DNA of 64,000 nucleotides. Origin: Bryopsis sp. KO-2023 (Eukaryota; Chlorophyta; Ulvophyceae; Bryopsidales; Bryopsidaceae). Positions 1 to 11,754 of this stretch are shown here, piece by piece. Where the stretch lies: positions 4,712,001-4,776,000 of the forward strand of contig BSYQ01000009.1 of assembly GCA_030272585.1 (NCBI GenBank), given 5' to 3'. Position 1 is the first letter of the stretch. Every line of letters starts with the position of its first letter. The position numbers and the translations under genes are program-made. The notes beneath the pieces were generated by a model. That model made no database searches, was not told where the DNA came from, and was given only the letters and a program-made list of their open reading frames with translations.

Positions 1-3000
1 TTTCAGCGATATGTTCACACATGCTGAATCCGAGGGGGGAGTGTGCCCTAATGGACTGGAACTGGTCTCTATCGGAGGTGAGATTCCATTCGCCATTGAC
101 CAAATAGTTCAACCCAGCAGAAAATGAGGCGATTCGAGTTTCCCAAATGAATTCACAGACAGCAGAGGATGACCCTACGCCTCCACTCGAAAAGCGTACT
201 GTATCGCTGTTCTGAAAGGGATGGCATGAATGTGCAGGTGAGGAGGAGTGTCTTAAGATGATCGATGCTGAGTTGGCTGCTGTCTTCGAGCCTGAGAGGG
301 CTGCTGCCCTTGTCGGAGGAACTGTCGGTGTTTTCCAGTTCTCCGAAATGGCCACCCGTTTGGACTCCGACAAGTTTTACCTCGGCACCCGTGAAATTCT
401 CGGTGGAGAGGTGGATGTGGATCTTGGGAAAGCAAACGGAGCCGACAACCCCAACGCCCCCATCACACCCAACGAGTGCGGATGTGTGTTTGAGCTCCAG
501 GTCGATGAATCTTTCGTGGCCACCAGCATGATTGCGATCATGTGTGGTACCAGCGAAGAAGGCGGCGATGAATTGAACAAGTGCAGCACTGAAGGTGTTG
601 CTAACCCGAGGTCGCTGACGTATGTTAACCAGTTCGAATACCTCTTGGTCGGAGAGGATACGGAATTCCACGAAAACAACTACGTGTGGGCATGGGATCC
701 AGAAACCAGGAATCCAACCAGGATTTTCCATGCTTCCGCTGGCGGTGGTGTGACCTCGCTGTCTTGGTTCCAGGATGTTGTTGGTGGAAACAACTACATC
801 GGAATCACGATTTCGAAGCCGATCGATCTGTTCGGATGGCTGTCGTACTTTGGGTCGTTCGACCTCACCACGGCTGAGAAGATGTCCTTCAGCAGCGTTG
901 CGGTACCATATGCTAGAGGTCCAAAGAGGCTGCCGATTTCCTTCTCGCGAGTGACTGTGGGAGAGGGAGAGTACTTCGGAGGCTACAAGGAGCTTTTCAA
1001 GACTGGAATGAAATTGCCGAGAACGGGAAACAAGAAGCAGTCCATCAAGTTGGGACAAGTTGTGGATTCCGAATACAATCCGGTGCAGAGGTGAGAGCGT
1101 ACTGTGATGACCTCCCCATTTTTCTGGAAATTATTAAAGCTTGTATGGTTTCGACTGAATATGTTTATCTTTTTGCCTGCAGCTACAAGGACGGTCCAGT
1201 GGAACCTCTGGTGGTCAACCAAGAGGAGATGCGACACAGGCTGGGTTTCACTTCCATGATCGACATGTGCGGTAGTCTCTATTCGGTGGCTGTCGTGGAC
1301 TCTCTCCCTGGTGCCAGTTACGTGATCACGCTGAAGGAGTCGAAAAAGACTGGAAAATTGCAAGCCGTCAGTGCTGATTACAGTGACTGGAAGCGATGGG
1401 GTGGTCTGTGGCAATCCGCTGGTGGAACTATCTCGCCATGGAATTCCCACATTGGTGGAGAAGTTTTTGAGCCAGACAGTAAGTGCACCGTCCATCCATT
1501 TCCTGGAGATCTGTCAGCTTTTCTGCAGCTGGTTATGGGAATGTTGTACATTCAAATGAACTGAGCTGGTTTTCGTATTCTGCTGCTCCATCAGGTTTGG
1601 ATTTCATTGGGTTCCCGTGCTTGACGGGTTTCTCCAGTTGTTTCAAATCGAGGGCAGAGGATGCGTTCGAGAAGAGTATCAAGTTCATTCGTTATTTCGG
1701 TAAATACTTCAAGAGTCTGAAGAACAAGTTCCAGAATCTGTCGGCCGTCTTCAATCCATACAGCTATGGATATGCCTACGAAATCGATGTGAACAAATTC
1801 GGCTGCTCCAGCACCACGAAGCTGATGACCTTGGGCCGATTTTCGCATGGGGACATTGAAATCATGCCTGACCAGAAGACTGTCTACATGACTGACACCA
1901 CAGCTGGTGCGTTCCCAACCCCCCTTCAATCGATTCACCATCGTACTCATGCAGAGATTCATGCATGTCAACAATTGCCCACCATGCGCAGGGGTTGATC
2001 CAGAAGCATGTGTGGTGTTTCAGGACGTGAAATCGGTGGAGGTCTGTTCAGATTCATTGCTAAGAAAGCAGGCGACCTGTCCGAGGGAACGTTGTATGCT
2101 GCAAAATTGAAGCCAGTGTTTGGTACTTTGAAGCGATTCGAGCTCAAATGGATCAAACTGGGATCTGCATCCAACTCCGAACTCGTCCTCAGGTCCAGGA
2201 AAATCAAGTTCACCGATATGTTTGATTTCATTCCCTCCTCCAAGCGATGCAGACTGAAGGAGGTGAACGTCAAGTCCAACGTCGAGTGCATTGATGTCAA
2301 GAGTAAGCAAGACAAGATGGCCGCCTTTTTCGAAACCCGTCGATACGCCGCATTGCTGGGAGCCACCATCGAGTTCGCCAATGTCAAGGGTCTGACTTTC
2401 GACAGAAACACACAGAAGGTGAGAAAAAAAGCATGCATATATGCGCAGTTTTCCCCCCTCTTTTCTCCTCCCTGCTAGTGTTCAGGTTTTCCTGCAGACA
2501 TTGGATATCCTTGCTGATTTGCATGGTTTGTTTTGTACAGCTCTTCCTGTCGATTTCCAGAGTGACCAAGAGGGACAGAATCATGCTCCAAGACGATATC
2601 GACGGCAGTTCCAACGACATCAAGGTTTCCGCGTCTGACTGCGGTATGATCTACGAGATGGCAACCGAAGAAACCGACGACACTGAGTACGACGTCAGCG
2701 AGTTCAAGGAGAGCTACAGAGGCACCCGTGACTCTGGCGTTTTCGGCCTGAATCAGTGCAGCGTGGAGCACCCCGCCAACCCTGGAGTCATGACCTCGAT
2801 CCCTGGCCACAACCAGTTTTTGATCGCGGAAGACTCATGCAATCTCGACAGGGGGAGCAACGTTGCATGCGGACATGAAAACAACGCCCTTTGGGCTATG
2901 GATCCCTTCCTCGCCCGAGGCAAACGCGGAGAATCCAGAGAGAAAACTCGAATTCTTACCGTTCCTCCTCTGTCCGCGTTGGAGTCGATGAACTGGTACG

Positions 3001-3239
3001 CCCAGATCGGAGGGAAATCGTACATCAGTGCTGGAGTGAATGAGCTGTACCTGGGTGGATTTGACGGGCTGGTCGACAAGAACGAGCCGGGAGCGAGGTT
3101 TGGTTATTTGGGACCATTTACAAGTGCGGAGGCTGACAAGCGTCGCCCCGAAATAAAGGGAATTAAGCAAGTCTGCGATGATAAGAAACCCTCGAGGGGA
3201 GGGCGATTCGAGTGTCCCAAGAACTTCAAGTACAACTAA
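1..3239 (+). CDS. Tandem PhoX (DUF839)-type phosphatase-like protein, 5' end outside window
   Basis: Exons by phase-consistent splicing: 7-77 (its acceptor is the first six bases of the window), 238-1090, 1183-1478, 1595-1906, 2024-2418 and 2541-3239 (TAA). They give about 874 codons with no internal stop. PhoX enzymes are calcium/iron-dependent secreted alkaline phosphatases that release phosphate from organic esters. The family pattern is clear: GGTISPWNSHIGGE (compare the PhoX GG-TPWGTW region), ALGRF-like LGRFSH, a TVYMTD strand, GGGLFRF and EGTLYAAKL, then the C-terminal block with GEDT and HENN. That C-terminal block occurs twice, near 490-700 and 2640-2900, so the protein carries the end of one domain followed by a complete second one. 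The part in the window shows no signal peptide; that end is missing. Family is confident. Catalysis is inferred, because the metal ligands were not checked against a structure. Confidence 0.8.
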
Positions 3240-4552
3240 ATGGAGACGGTCGATATATTTGTTTGATGTTGTTATATTTCTTGGGGATTTGGGAGGGATA
3301 TTTGTAACGTGGGAGGGAGAAAAGTGTGAAATGAACCCTTGAGGAATGGGTCGGCGTGGAAAAAAGAATATAAAAACTAAAAGCAAGGAGGAAGGTTTTT
3401 TTGTTTTTCTATTGACCTGGAGCCATGTGGGTTTTATTTCAAATTGTGACCTGATGATATACTTTGGGCTGCCGTGTCAAGAAGGCAGCAACACTCGGGG
3501 ACCTTTTGCGCATGCAAACTATTAGACTCATTTCCCGTTTTTTCTTTCTTTTTAATTGATAGATCATAATAGCCGATTTGACGGTTCAAGAAAAGACTGG
3601 GAGGGGCTTCAGGGAAAGAAAAAAGGAAGAAGTAAAAAACTCTGAGCTGGAAATTGCTCCTCTGGTAACAAGTTTCGGATGGGTAAGACAGAGAGAGAAG
3701 GAGAGAGAAAAAAAAAACCAAGGAAAGAAAAAGATAAGACGGGGCAGGGGTTATAATATATCTCTTTTTTTTGGGGGCCTTTTTACCGTTGTTTTTAAGT
3801 TTGACAGGTGCTCGCGATCAGGTTGGAAAGAAAAGAAATTTTAAATTGTTTTTGCGAATAGGATGGTGCGTCTTTTACAGATATAGGCTTTGAAAGTTGA
3901 AAGGAGGGGGGGGGGGAGTATAAGAGAAGGGGGGGGGGGAAGATGTTTGGAGTTGGCCCTCCCCATACTATGCAGGATATTCCATTGTGCCGGGGTTTTC
4001 TGTCTGCGCAAGTTCTTTTTCGCATTTTATGAGCCAGAGGAACTCGTACCTAGCATGGGTAATGGTCTTTGTGATTGCTTTGAATCAGAATAGGATATTT
4101 GGATGGAAAACATATCAGCAAGGGGGTTATTTGCCTTTCCGATTCCACCATGTAGTCGAGTTTGTTCATTATTATCCTTTATCAATGTGAGAAAATCATC
4201 TTGGTTAATACGTTTCTGTTGCCATCCATGCCTGTCTGTCTGTTTGCTCAACATCCTGTGGGAAAGTTTGATTGTACATGAATCAAAATGCTGGTCATCG
4301 AGAAGGAGAGTAGCAATTGTTGAATTCACATTTACTACAAAAAGTATCAACCCCTATTCCCTGTTCAAATACTACAGCCTGAAATCCTAACTGTACAAAC
4401 TGCCAGCAACTACCCAACTGAATTGCTCCTTTCCACTCATCGAAGAAGTGATCGTTTCGAACTACCCCCAAGAAATTAACGAGCCCGCCGATGTTTGTGA
4501 ATTGATCCAGCGTGAAATAGGTGTTCAGTACCAGATGTCCAAACATGTTCCC
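3240..4552. other. Gene-free AT-rich gap downstream of the PhoX gene
   Basis: No reading frame here resembles a protein. The stretch holds homopolymer runs (a T-run followed by G near 3767-3778, G runs near 3905-3915 and 3930-3940) and A-rich purine tracts. It probably includes the PhoX 3' UTR, but no clear AATAAA lies just after the stop. Confidence 0.6.
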
Positions 4553-4830
4553 CCTTCAGTGTGCGCCCTTGCGCATCGCGCATCCTGTATGGATCGGGTT
4601 TCTCTACTTGAAAAAGAAGTTGAAAAAGTCTTGAGCGTTCTTCTCATAGGGCTGGGGATGAGGAGCAAAACCTACAGAGTCGTTGGAATGTAGTCGTTGG
4701 TTGAAAAATGCATTCGGCCAATTGCAGAGTGGGCTTCTGTGCATGGAACATTGATTGATTGGTTCATTGAATCCTAAGGTATTGTATTGACTGATTGATC
4801 CATTGGAGTGGGAGTTAGGTCTTGTGACTT
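4553..4830 (+). repeat. Duplicated block A, inverted partner at 28383-28672
   Basis: This sequence reads, with scattered mismatches and small indels, as the reverse complement of 28383-28672. Shared stretches include TGCGCCCTTGCGCAT-like, TTTCTCTACTTGAAAAAGAA-like and GTGGGAGTTAGGTCTTGT segments. Similarity stops sharply after GTCTTGT at about 4830. No protein is recognisable in it. It is colinear with block B (8815-9878), so both belong to one inverted duplication. Confidence 0.8.
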
Positions 4831-7800
4831 TGGCAATATACATGATCTGCAAACTTTCAACTTATCGTTCAGACTTCGAAAGTGCGTCTCATAACAACCA
4901 AGCGGCCAAACCATGGCGACAGAATTTTGCACTCCTGCCAGGTGTGTAAAAATTAGCCCAGACCGGCTCGACCCCAATGATGCTGTCCATATTAAACTGA
5001 TATTAGTGGGTGACATTGATTTTAGCTTTTTCACCCGTCTCGTGCAGGGTTTTTTTTCTGCAAGGTGTCGTGTTTGCATTTCAGTTTGCATCCTCTCCCA
5101 ACCCTGACGGTCCGACTCTTGTCACAAGCAAAATAGGGGCAATTTGCGACGTTGCGTGGTTTTCAGTTTGAGCTGAAATAAAAGATTCGACCTCGTTCCG
5201 GAGCTGATTTACCAACATTCAGCAAGCACTTACACACTCTCGCTTTGGCCCAACTGCCCCACCCGAACGATTTCATCCCTTGATTTTGCAAACAAACACC
5301 CCTCCAACCCAAGAACTTCAAGGAACCCCCTCAGACGTCAAGATATTCTCAGTCGCCACTACAAGTCATACATCGCTCTCGAGGTGGCCAAGACAAACTG
5401 CGAAAAACAAACATCTGCAAGCGTCGCCTAATGTACTGGGGAGCGAAAGGTCAAGTAAGATGGGTAGAGAAAAAACGCGCCACCAGTTCATGGAGATAAT
5501 CACTGCTCAGCAACACTCCATAGAGGTTGATGTGTTTATCAAGGCATACCTCCAGTCGCTCATCAAACTTGTCAAGATCGTTCATCGCTTGCTCCAGCTC
5601 TCTTGCAGCTCGATTTCTCGAAGCGGAGTGGACAGGCCGTCTGCGGTCGGTTGGAGGAGGAGATTCGCAATCGTTTTCATCCTCCTGGGAACGCAAAAAC
5701 AGTGCTCGACAACCCAGTACTTTGAACTCAGTGCTGATTTCATCTCGGAACGTAACCCACTTGAAACGTGACTTTCCGCTCCTGTCCTAAAGATGCCATA
5801 GCGCTCTGGGGTCTGTTTCTTGTCCTGTGCGGCGATACCATCCTCTGGCCGCTGATATGATGCATAACCTCGTTTCTGTAGCATTGACCCTGAAACAGTT
5901 CCCTTTGTGCTTTTGACTGCTCATCCCTGTGTCGCACATGTTTGAACAGTTGCGTCAGCGATTGCCGTGTTCGGGTCATATGGATACACCGCCGCAGAGA
6001 CAGTAAACCATGCCTGAGGCTCCTGGCGTTTTCTCTCGTTCGGTACAGGCGCCGCACCCGTTGTGTTTCCAGCTTTTGGAGGCATTGGACATGGTCATTG
6101 ATCACACGGGGCTCGGTTTCGTAGTACGAAATCGCCCGCCACTTTGGGCCCAAGTCCTTGATGTCCCTTGCCGACGAGGGTCGGGAAGTTGGACGAAAAC
6201 CAGAGGGATGTTTGCAGCCCTATTCGGTGCGCTGGACACATGTTCGTTCAGCTGATGGACACGCTCAGGCACTTGCGCAATCTGACGCGTGCAGGACACT
6301 GCCAATCACCTGATAAACCTGTCTTGTTTGCCTGGGTCCCCTGGTACTTGATGTGCTCGGAAGAGTCGCGGGGCCCCTTGCCAGCGTTGACAAAAAGTAA
6401 CCAACTCCGCCCTTTGCGGCCCCGTGATAAGCGACCATTCTATCGTCGGTGTAAGTCCATTCAAGGACAGCAGTCGTATCGTCTTTTTCGCACGGTGCGA
6501 CAGGCATCAATGGAGCTCGAAAAGAAGTCTTTTTCTGCTTTGGAGATTGTGTGATGAGCTCTTCTGACCTCCCAAAGCGTTTGGGAGTGTTTTTTACTTT
6601 TGGGGGTTCTGGTTTGGACAATAAGAACGAATGTGGTGTTTGCTTGGGCACGATATCTCCTCAAACGATACAGAACGTTGGGGACCCGTTTTGTTATATT
6701 ACACAGGATGAGACTACTCAATGACAGTGCGGCTCAGACGAGAGCAGCTACTATTGTGGTGTCCGATTTCTTTGCAACATCAACATTGGATGACCCCCCC
6801 AACCCGTGCATGTCTCTGATGAAGGTTCAGAATTTTACGCCGAGACGAAAATACAACAAGTCTTGCTCCTGCACCAGACCAGACAATAACACCGCAACCA
6901 AGAAACGTCTTGTTCCCTCTGACTCCAGTCAAACTGAAAAGTTGATCTCCAATCCGAAAAATCGGAGCTGTGCAAATAGAACCCAACTTTTTCACGAGTG
7001 ACACTCTCTCGTTCCGTTCTCGTAACAGAAACTGAGGTTTACCCCCTTTAAAGCACCCAGAGTGTTAGCTATGGGTTTGCTGCGCTTCAGGATGTGGGTC
7101 AGTGCCACTCAGTGAGTTATTGGTTTTAGTTTTGTTTCCCTGTTGGCCGAGTTTGGCCTTGATTTTGAAAGACCCAACAATTCCCTATATAGCTGTAGGA
7201 TATATCCTTTTTCATTCCAGCTGAGTCATCCTTACAACACTCTTTGAGTCCGGTCTCTTTCACTCGGCCTGTGGCCGCTCTTCACGCTCATCAAACTTCA
7301 TCTAAATTCAACACTCTTGAAAAGTAGCTGCAGCCTGAACAACGAGCTCGTTCCTTTTTGGTCACATTTCTACTTTGCCCTGTTTTGTCTTCCACCATTA
7401 GTTTACTTGGTCTAGACAATGATAATAGATGAACGTGATTTGAGGGATTTGTTGTCAAGATGAGAGAGGAAATGGGGATGGTTTCGGTTGAAATATCTCT
7501 CCTACACAATGTAATTGATGATGGTTAGTTTGTTTGTTTGTTTCGGTTGAGAGAGGAACTGACACATTTGACAGAAATTGCCGCGCGCGTGGGGCCAGCG
7601 AACAATCCATCCGCTGAGAACTCCCAAAGAACATTGGGTGCCTCTTCGCTTCAGATCTGCGTGCGCCCCATCGCCTTCTCATCTGGATATCCGAAAACAG
7701 ATCTCTGACTATCACTGTCCGTTTTCCAAATGAAAACGAAGACGAAAGATACTTGTGAAGCTTTATTCAACCCAGCTTTTGTCGGCAAAGGGTGTCGGAA

Positions 7801-8814
7801 AAAGAAACAACACACAGCCGGTGCGCGCTGTGCATCTGACAGGATGCACGAAATACCCTGCCGCAAGTTCCACGATTGGAGAACACTTGCACAAAATATT
7901 TTCTCAGAACAAAACCACACACGTAATCTTGAGGGGGGATATTCAGCTCCAGTGTGGGATACTGGCATCTGTCCACATTTTTTTTTCCCTATCGAGATCC
8001 ACCAGAGTGGAGTGAAGTTCGATCTACACAGCTTGGGACAGCGTCCCCAGAGGCGGCTTTGTGGTGCATCGACAAAAGCACCTGTCATAGACGCAACGCA
8101 GTCTGGCGGAAGGCCTCGTGACGCAAAATCATTCTTCGAAACGAAAAACAGCGAATCGAACGCGATCAAGCGTCGTGGCTTTACAAGAGAGCTGGGTCAG
8201 CCAACGACTTCTGGATCTTTCCTGTCGCGAACGTGCGGCCGAGAAGCGCGCATCCACCATGGGCACACGAAGTGTTCGACTACTGTTGGAGTTTCAGGTC
8301 AGATGGAGCTGATCCAAATGAAGCGCGGGTGGGAGAGGTCGGGCAGCACTACAACCGTCAAAACACCCATCATTCGCGCGCCGCAACAGAATCCAAAAGC
8401 GTCAAATATCATCAGAAATCGTCAGTCACGTTGGTGGATTTTTGGGTGACTGGCGCATCTGAATCTCGGGGGGCGAGTAACACCTCGCCGCAGTCTTGGT
8501 TCCTTTTCGTTCGCCGCCACCTGCCGCCACATGTCCGTCCTGTCGGCGCCTCCGAGACAATTCGGTTTTGTGGAAACCACGAAAAACATCCATTTTTTCA
8601 TTGGAGACAAGCAATCGCAGAGCTGTGCCAAGGTTTTGACATTACTCATCCACATGGGACATGTTCTCCGACACAACCCCGCATGACTTGGAAACCTAGT
8701 GTATATGCTTGAAACCAGGACCGCTCCCGGTCAGCGTCACCTCTACGGCGCGACGTTTTTTTTCAAAAGTGCGTGCTGGGGACTTCTTCCTTTGGGAAAC
8801 CACGGTTTGGTTCA
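4831..8814. other. 4-kb segment absent from the inverted copy; no recognised gene
   Basis: The inverted copy has only about 310 bp in this position, so this segment was either inserted here or deleted there. GC content is higher than in the flanks. Several overlapping open stretches lie on the minus strand between 5450 and 6720 and one of 239 codons on the plus strand at 7730-8449, but none matches a family I know. I see no clear terminal inverted repeats or target-site duplication at the borders. Confidence 0.4.
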
Positions 8815-9878
8815 GACCAGCCGACATTGTGCTATACATCAGTCCTGGAGAACTTCCCTCCTGCAAGCCGCTGCCTGGCAAAACAACTGGGTGGACCAGT
8901 GTTACGGAGTGTAACGTGTAACTCACCAAATACTTCTTGAAGGAGGTGGACGGAATGGGTCGGGATAAGGTGCATTTGGTGAAGGCCCGTAGCAGCTCCC
9001 AATTGGACGCGAGGAACTCTGGAATGCGACTATCTGGAACAGTGAAACCTTCAGTTTTGCATGGAACTGTGACGAGAACAGCGTCCGCCAGGGGCCACGC
9101 CACCGGACCGAGCATGACCGGAGAAACGCCATCGCTAACTCGGAGGACGGCCGAAAAGCCGGCGAGCGAAGAGAACAACCAGCAAAAGGATTCTATCGTC
9201 GTCGCTGTCCGGTTTCGCCCTTTGAAGTACGGACTTATATGATTGCTTCACTCTATGCTTTTTTTTTTGTTCCCCTTTTCGATGGGCTTCTGGTGTGGAA
9301 TGTTATCGGCGTCCAGAAACGCCTCCGTTTTTTCTGAGGGGTTTCCTCTCTTGCAGTTCCCTCTCGTTTTTTGTGGATGGCGCTGATGAGGGTTGGGCGC
9401 TCGTTTTGTTGTTTTTTCTGGAGGAGCCAATGTTTTTTCTCGCGCACAGAATCGCCTTTTTGTCGTTCACGTGGTTTGGAAACCGTCGGGGGGGGGCAGT
9501 TTTTCTGTTGAATAAGTATGTACCGTCGAGGAAAAGGGGGGGGGGGAGCGTTTCCTTCCCCCCCAGGCGTTCTACATCTTAACGGTTGGCAGTGAGGGTG
9601 GGCGTTTACACTTATTGGTGTTTCTTTTGGAAGGGCGCCTTGGTTGGTCAATTCTCCAACTTATTGTCGACGTACGGTACTTTTTCTCGCGCGCGTCGGC
9701 GGTACCCTCGTCAAACACGCTGCCCGCTTTCGAGCCCCCGTTTATTCTGACGTCTTGGTTTTGACTGCTTTTTTTTTTCCCTTGCCCACAGTGAAAAGGA
9801 AAAGTTGAGAGGAGATGGCATCGTGTGGAGTGTGGATGACTCCAACACAGTGGGTTTGCTGGTTAGAGGAACATTCAA
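8815..9878 (+). repeat. Duplicated block B (kinesin 5' end), inverted partner at 26989-28070
   Basis: The block covers sequence before the kinesin start, exon 1, all of intron 1 and the first codons of exon 2. The reverse complement of 26989-28070 matches it throughout, including the intron. The duplication was therefore genomic and not through a spliced RNA. Similarity ends just after the Arg-Gly-Thr-Phe codons of exon 2. Confidence 0.85.
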
Positions 9879-11712
9879 GCCCAAGTTTAATTACGACCAT
9901 GTGTTTCGGGATTCTGCGGACAATCGAGAGGTCTACAATTCGGTGGCTGGCGATGTGGTGAAAATTGCCATGAATGGAATCAATGGAACCATTTTTGCGT
10001 ATGGTGTCACCAGCAGCGGGAAGACTCACACAATGATGGGTAATGAAAAGCAGCCTGGGATCGTGCCACAATCCATCTGTCAGGTTTTCGAAATGATCGA
10101 GAACATGCCGTCAAAGGAATTCCTACTGAGGCTGTCGATGATGGAAATTTACAACGAGGTGGGGAAATCAACTGATTGAAATATATATATATTTTTTTTT
10201 ATTTTCGGGGGTGGGGGTGGGAAACTGTAGGTGGTTATTTTTATTCCAGACAATCTTCCTGATACGAACATGATTTTCTCAAACAGAAATTTCTGCCCGA
10301 TGGAAGAAATAATCAAGCGTTTTCTTTTTCTTTTCTTTTTTTTTTTGCTGGTGTGCGAAATGGGATGTTGATATTTATCGAATCGAATCCAAAGTATTTT
10401 ACACAACGCCAAACGGAAAAAATGTTGGGCTGTGTATATATATATACATGTATACAACTGAACATTGATGGATTTGGACTTTTTTCCTGGTGCAGATTTT
10501 GAACGACCTGTTGGATCCAGCCCGAAACAACCTTCGAATCAGGGAACACAAAGCGAAGGGTGTGCATATAGATGGGTTGAAAGAGGAGGTGGTGCTTTCG
10601 GCAGAGCATGCGCTTTCTTTGATTGCTGCTGGTGAAGCCAACAGGAAGGTCAGCTGTACGGCATTCAACGAAGACAGCAGCAGAAGTCACACCATTTGCC
10701 GTCTTTCGATTGAAATTAGCGACAGGACAACAGATGATGAAGAAAAGGCGAACGTCGGCCGGACGTTATCATATCTCAATCTCATTGATTTGGCTGGATC
10801 GGAGAGTGCCAAGGTAAATTTTTTGAAGCGATTTCCCCCCCCCCCCAAAAAAAAACAAATAAAAACAATCCTGAAATCTTGTGGAATAAGCTGCTGTGGA
10901 AACGACCATGCTTTTTTTTTCGGAGTGGTTTTGGACAAAAAGGGGGGGGGAGAAAAAGCTTTGATGGGAAATCTTCCAAAAGTGTGCAATATATATATTT
11001 TTTGGGGGGGCTGCTTAAAACCAAAATGAAAAATTGAACTGAATTTCTTTTTGCAGAATAATTAAGAATTGATGTGCGGAACATGTGTTGGTGTTTGGAA
11101 TAAAAATTTATACCTCTTTTTTTTTGGGGGGGGGGGGGAGTGGGAATTATCAAGTTTTCATAAACAAAACTGTCGGTGGTTCAAGCTGAGAATTATCAAG
11201 TTTTCATAAACAAAACTGTCGATGGTTTAGGCTTTTTCGTGTTTGAAGTTTTTTTTTCCAATTAAATTCCCAATTGCCCTGATTACTTTTCCTGATGCCA
11301 TTCTGTGCAGGCTGCCGTATCAAAGGGCCATAGGGTGGAGGGCAGTTACATAAATAAATCTCTTCTGACGTTAGGCACGGTTATTCACAAGCTTAGCGAC
11401 GGGCATTCCATTCACGTCCCTTTCAGGGACAGCAAACTCACACGATTGCTCCAGTCTTCGCTGTCTGGAAATGGGGCGAAAATTGCGATCATATGTACAG
11501 TCACACCTGCCTCCATGCAAGCAGAAGAAGCTCACAACACACTTAAATTTGCATCCAGGGCAAAGAAGGTAAACATCAAAAAAAAAAATCAAAAAAGTGA
11601 AATCCTCTTGGTTGTTTCGGGCCAATTTTACTTTTTTCTTTCCAAATTTGCGACGAGGATGAAAAAAATGGTTTTGGTGTTTTGTTGTCTATTGTTTCGA
11701 TCTGACGGTGGC

Positions 11713-11754
<42 letters not shown>

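Noticed and set aside
153-1058. 301-codon open frame on the minus strand
   Set aside because: It lies opposite the PhoX exons, which have clear family motifs and phased splice sites; the antisense frame is a shadow.
6265-6651. piggyBac-like transposase, from a stretch reading EWTYTDDRMVAYHG
   Set aside because: The resemblance is a few residues and the expected downstream GGVD block is missing.
7730-8449. 239-codon open frame on the plus strand
   Set aside because: No family motifs, no phased neighbours, and not kept in the inverted copy. I kept the region as unassigned.
8696-9178. 160-codon open frame on the minus strand
   Set aside because: Antisense to kinesin exon 1; the plus-strand frame is supported by the motor domain.
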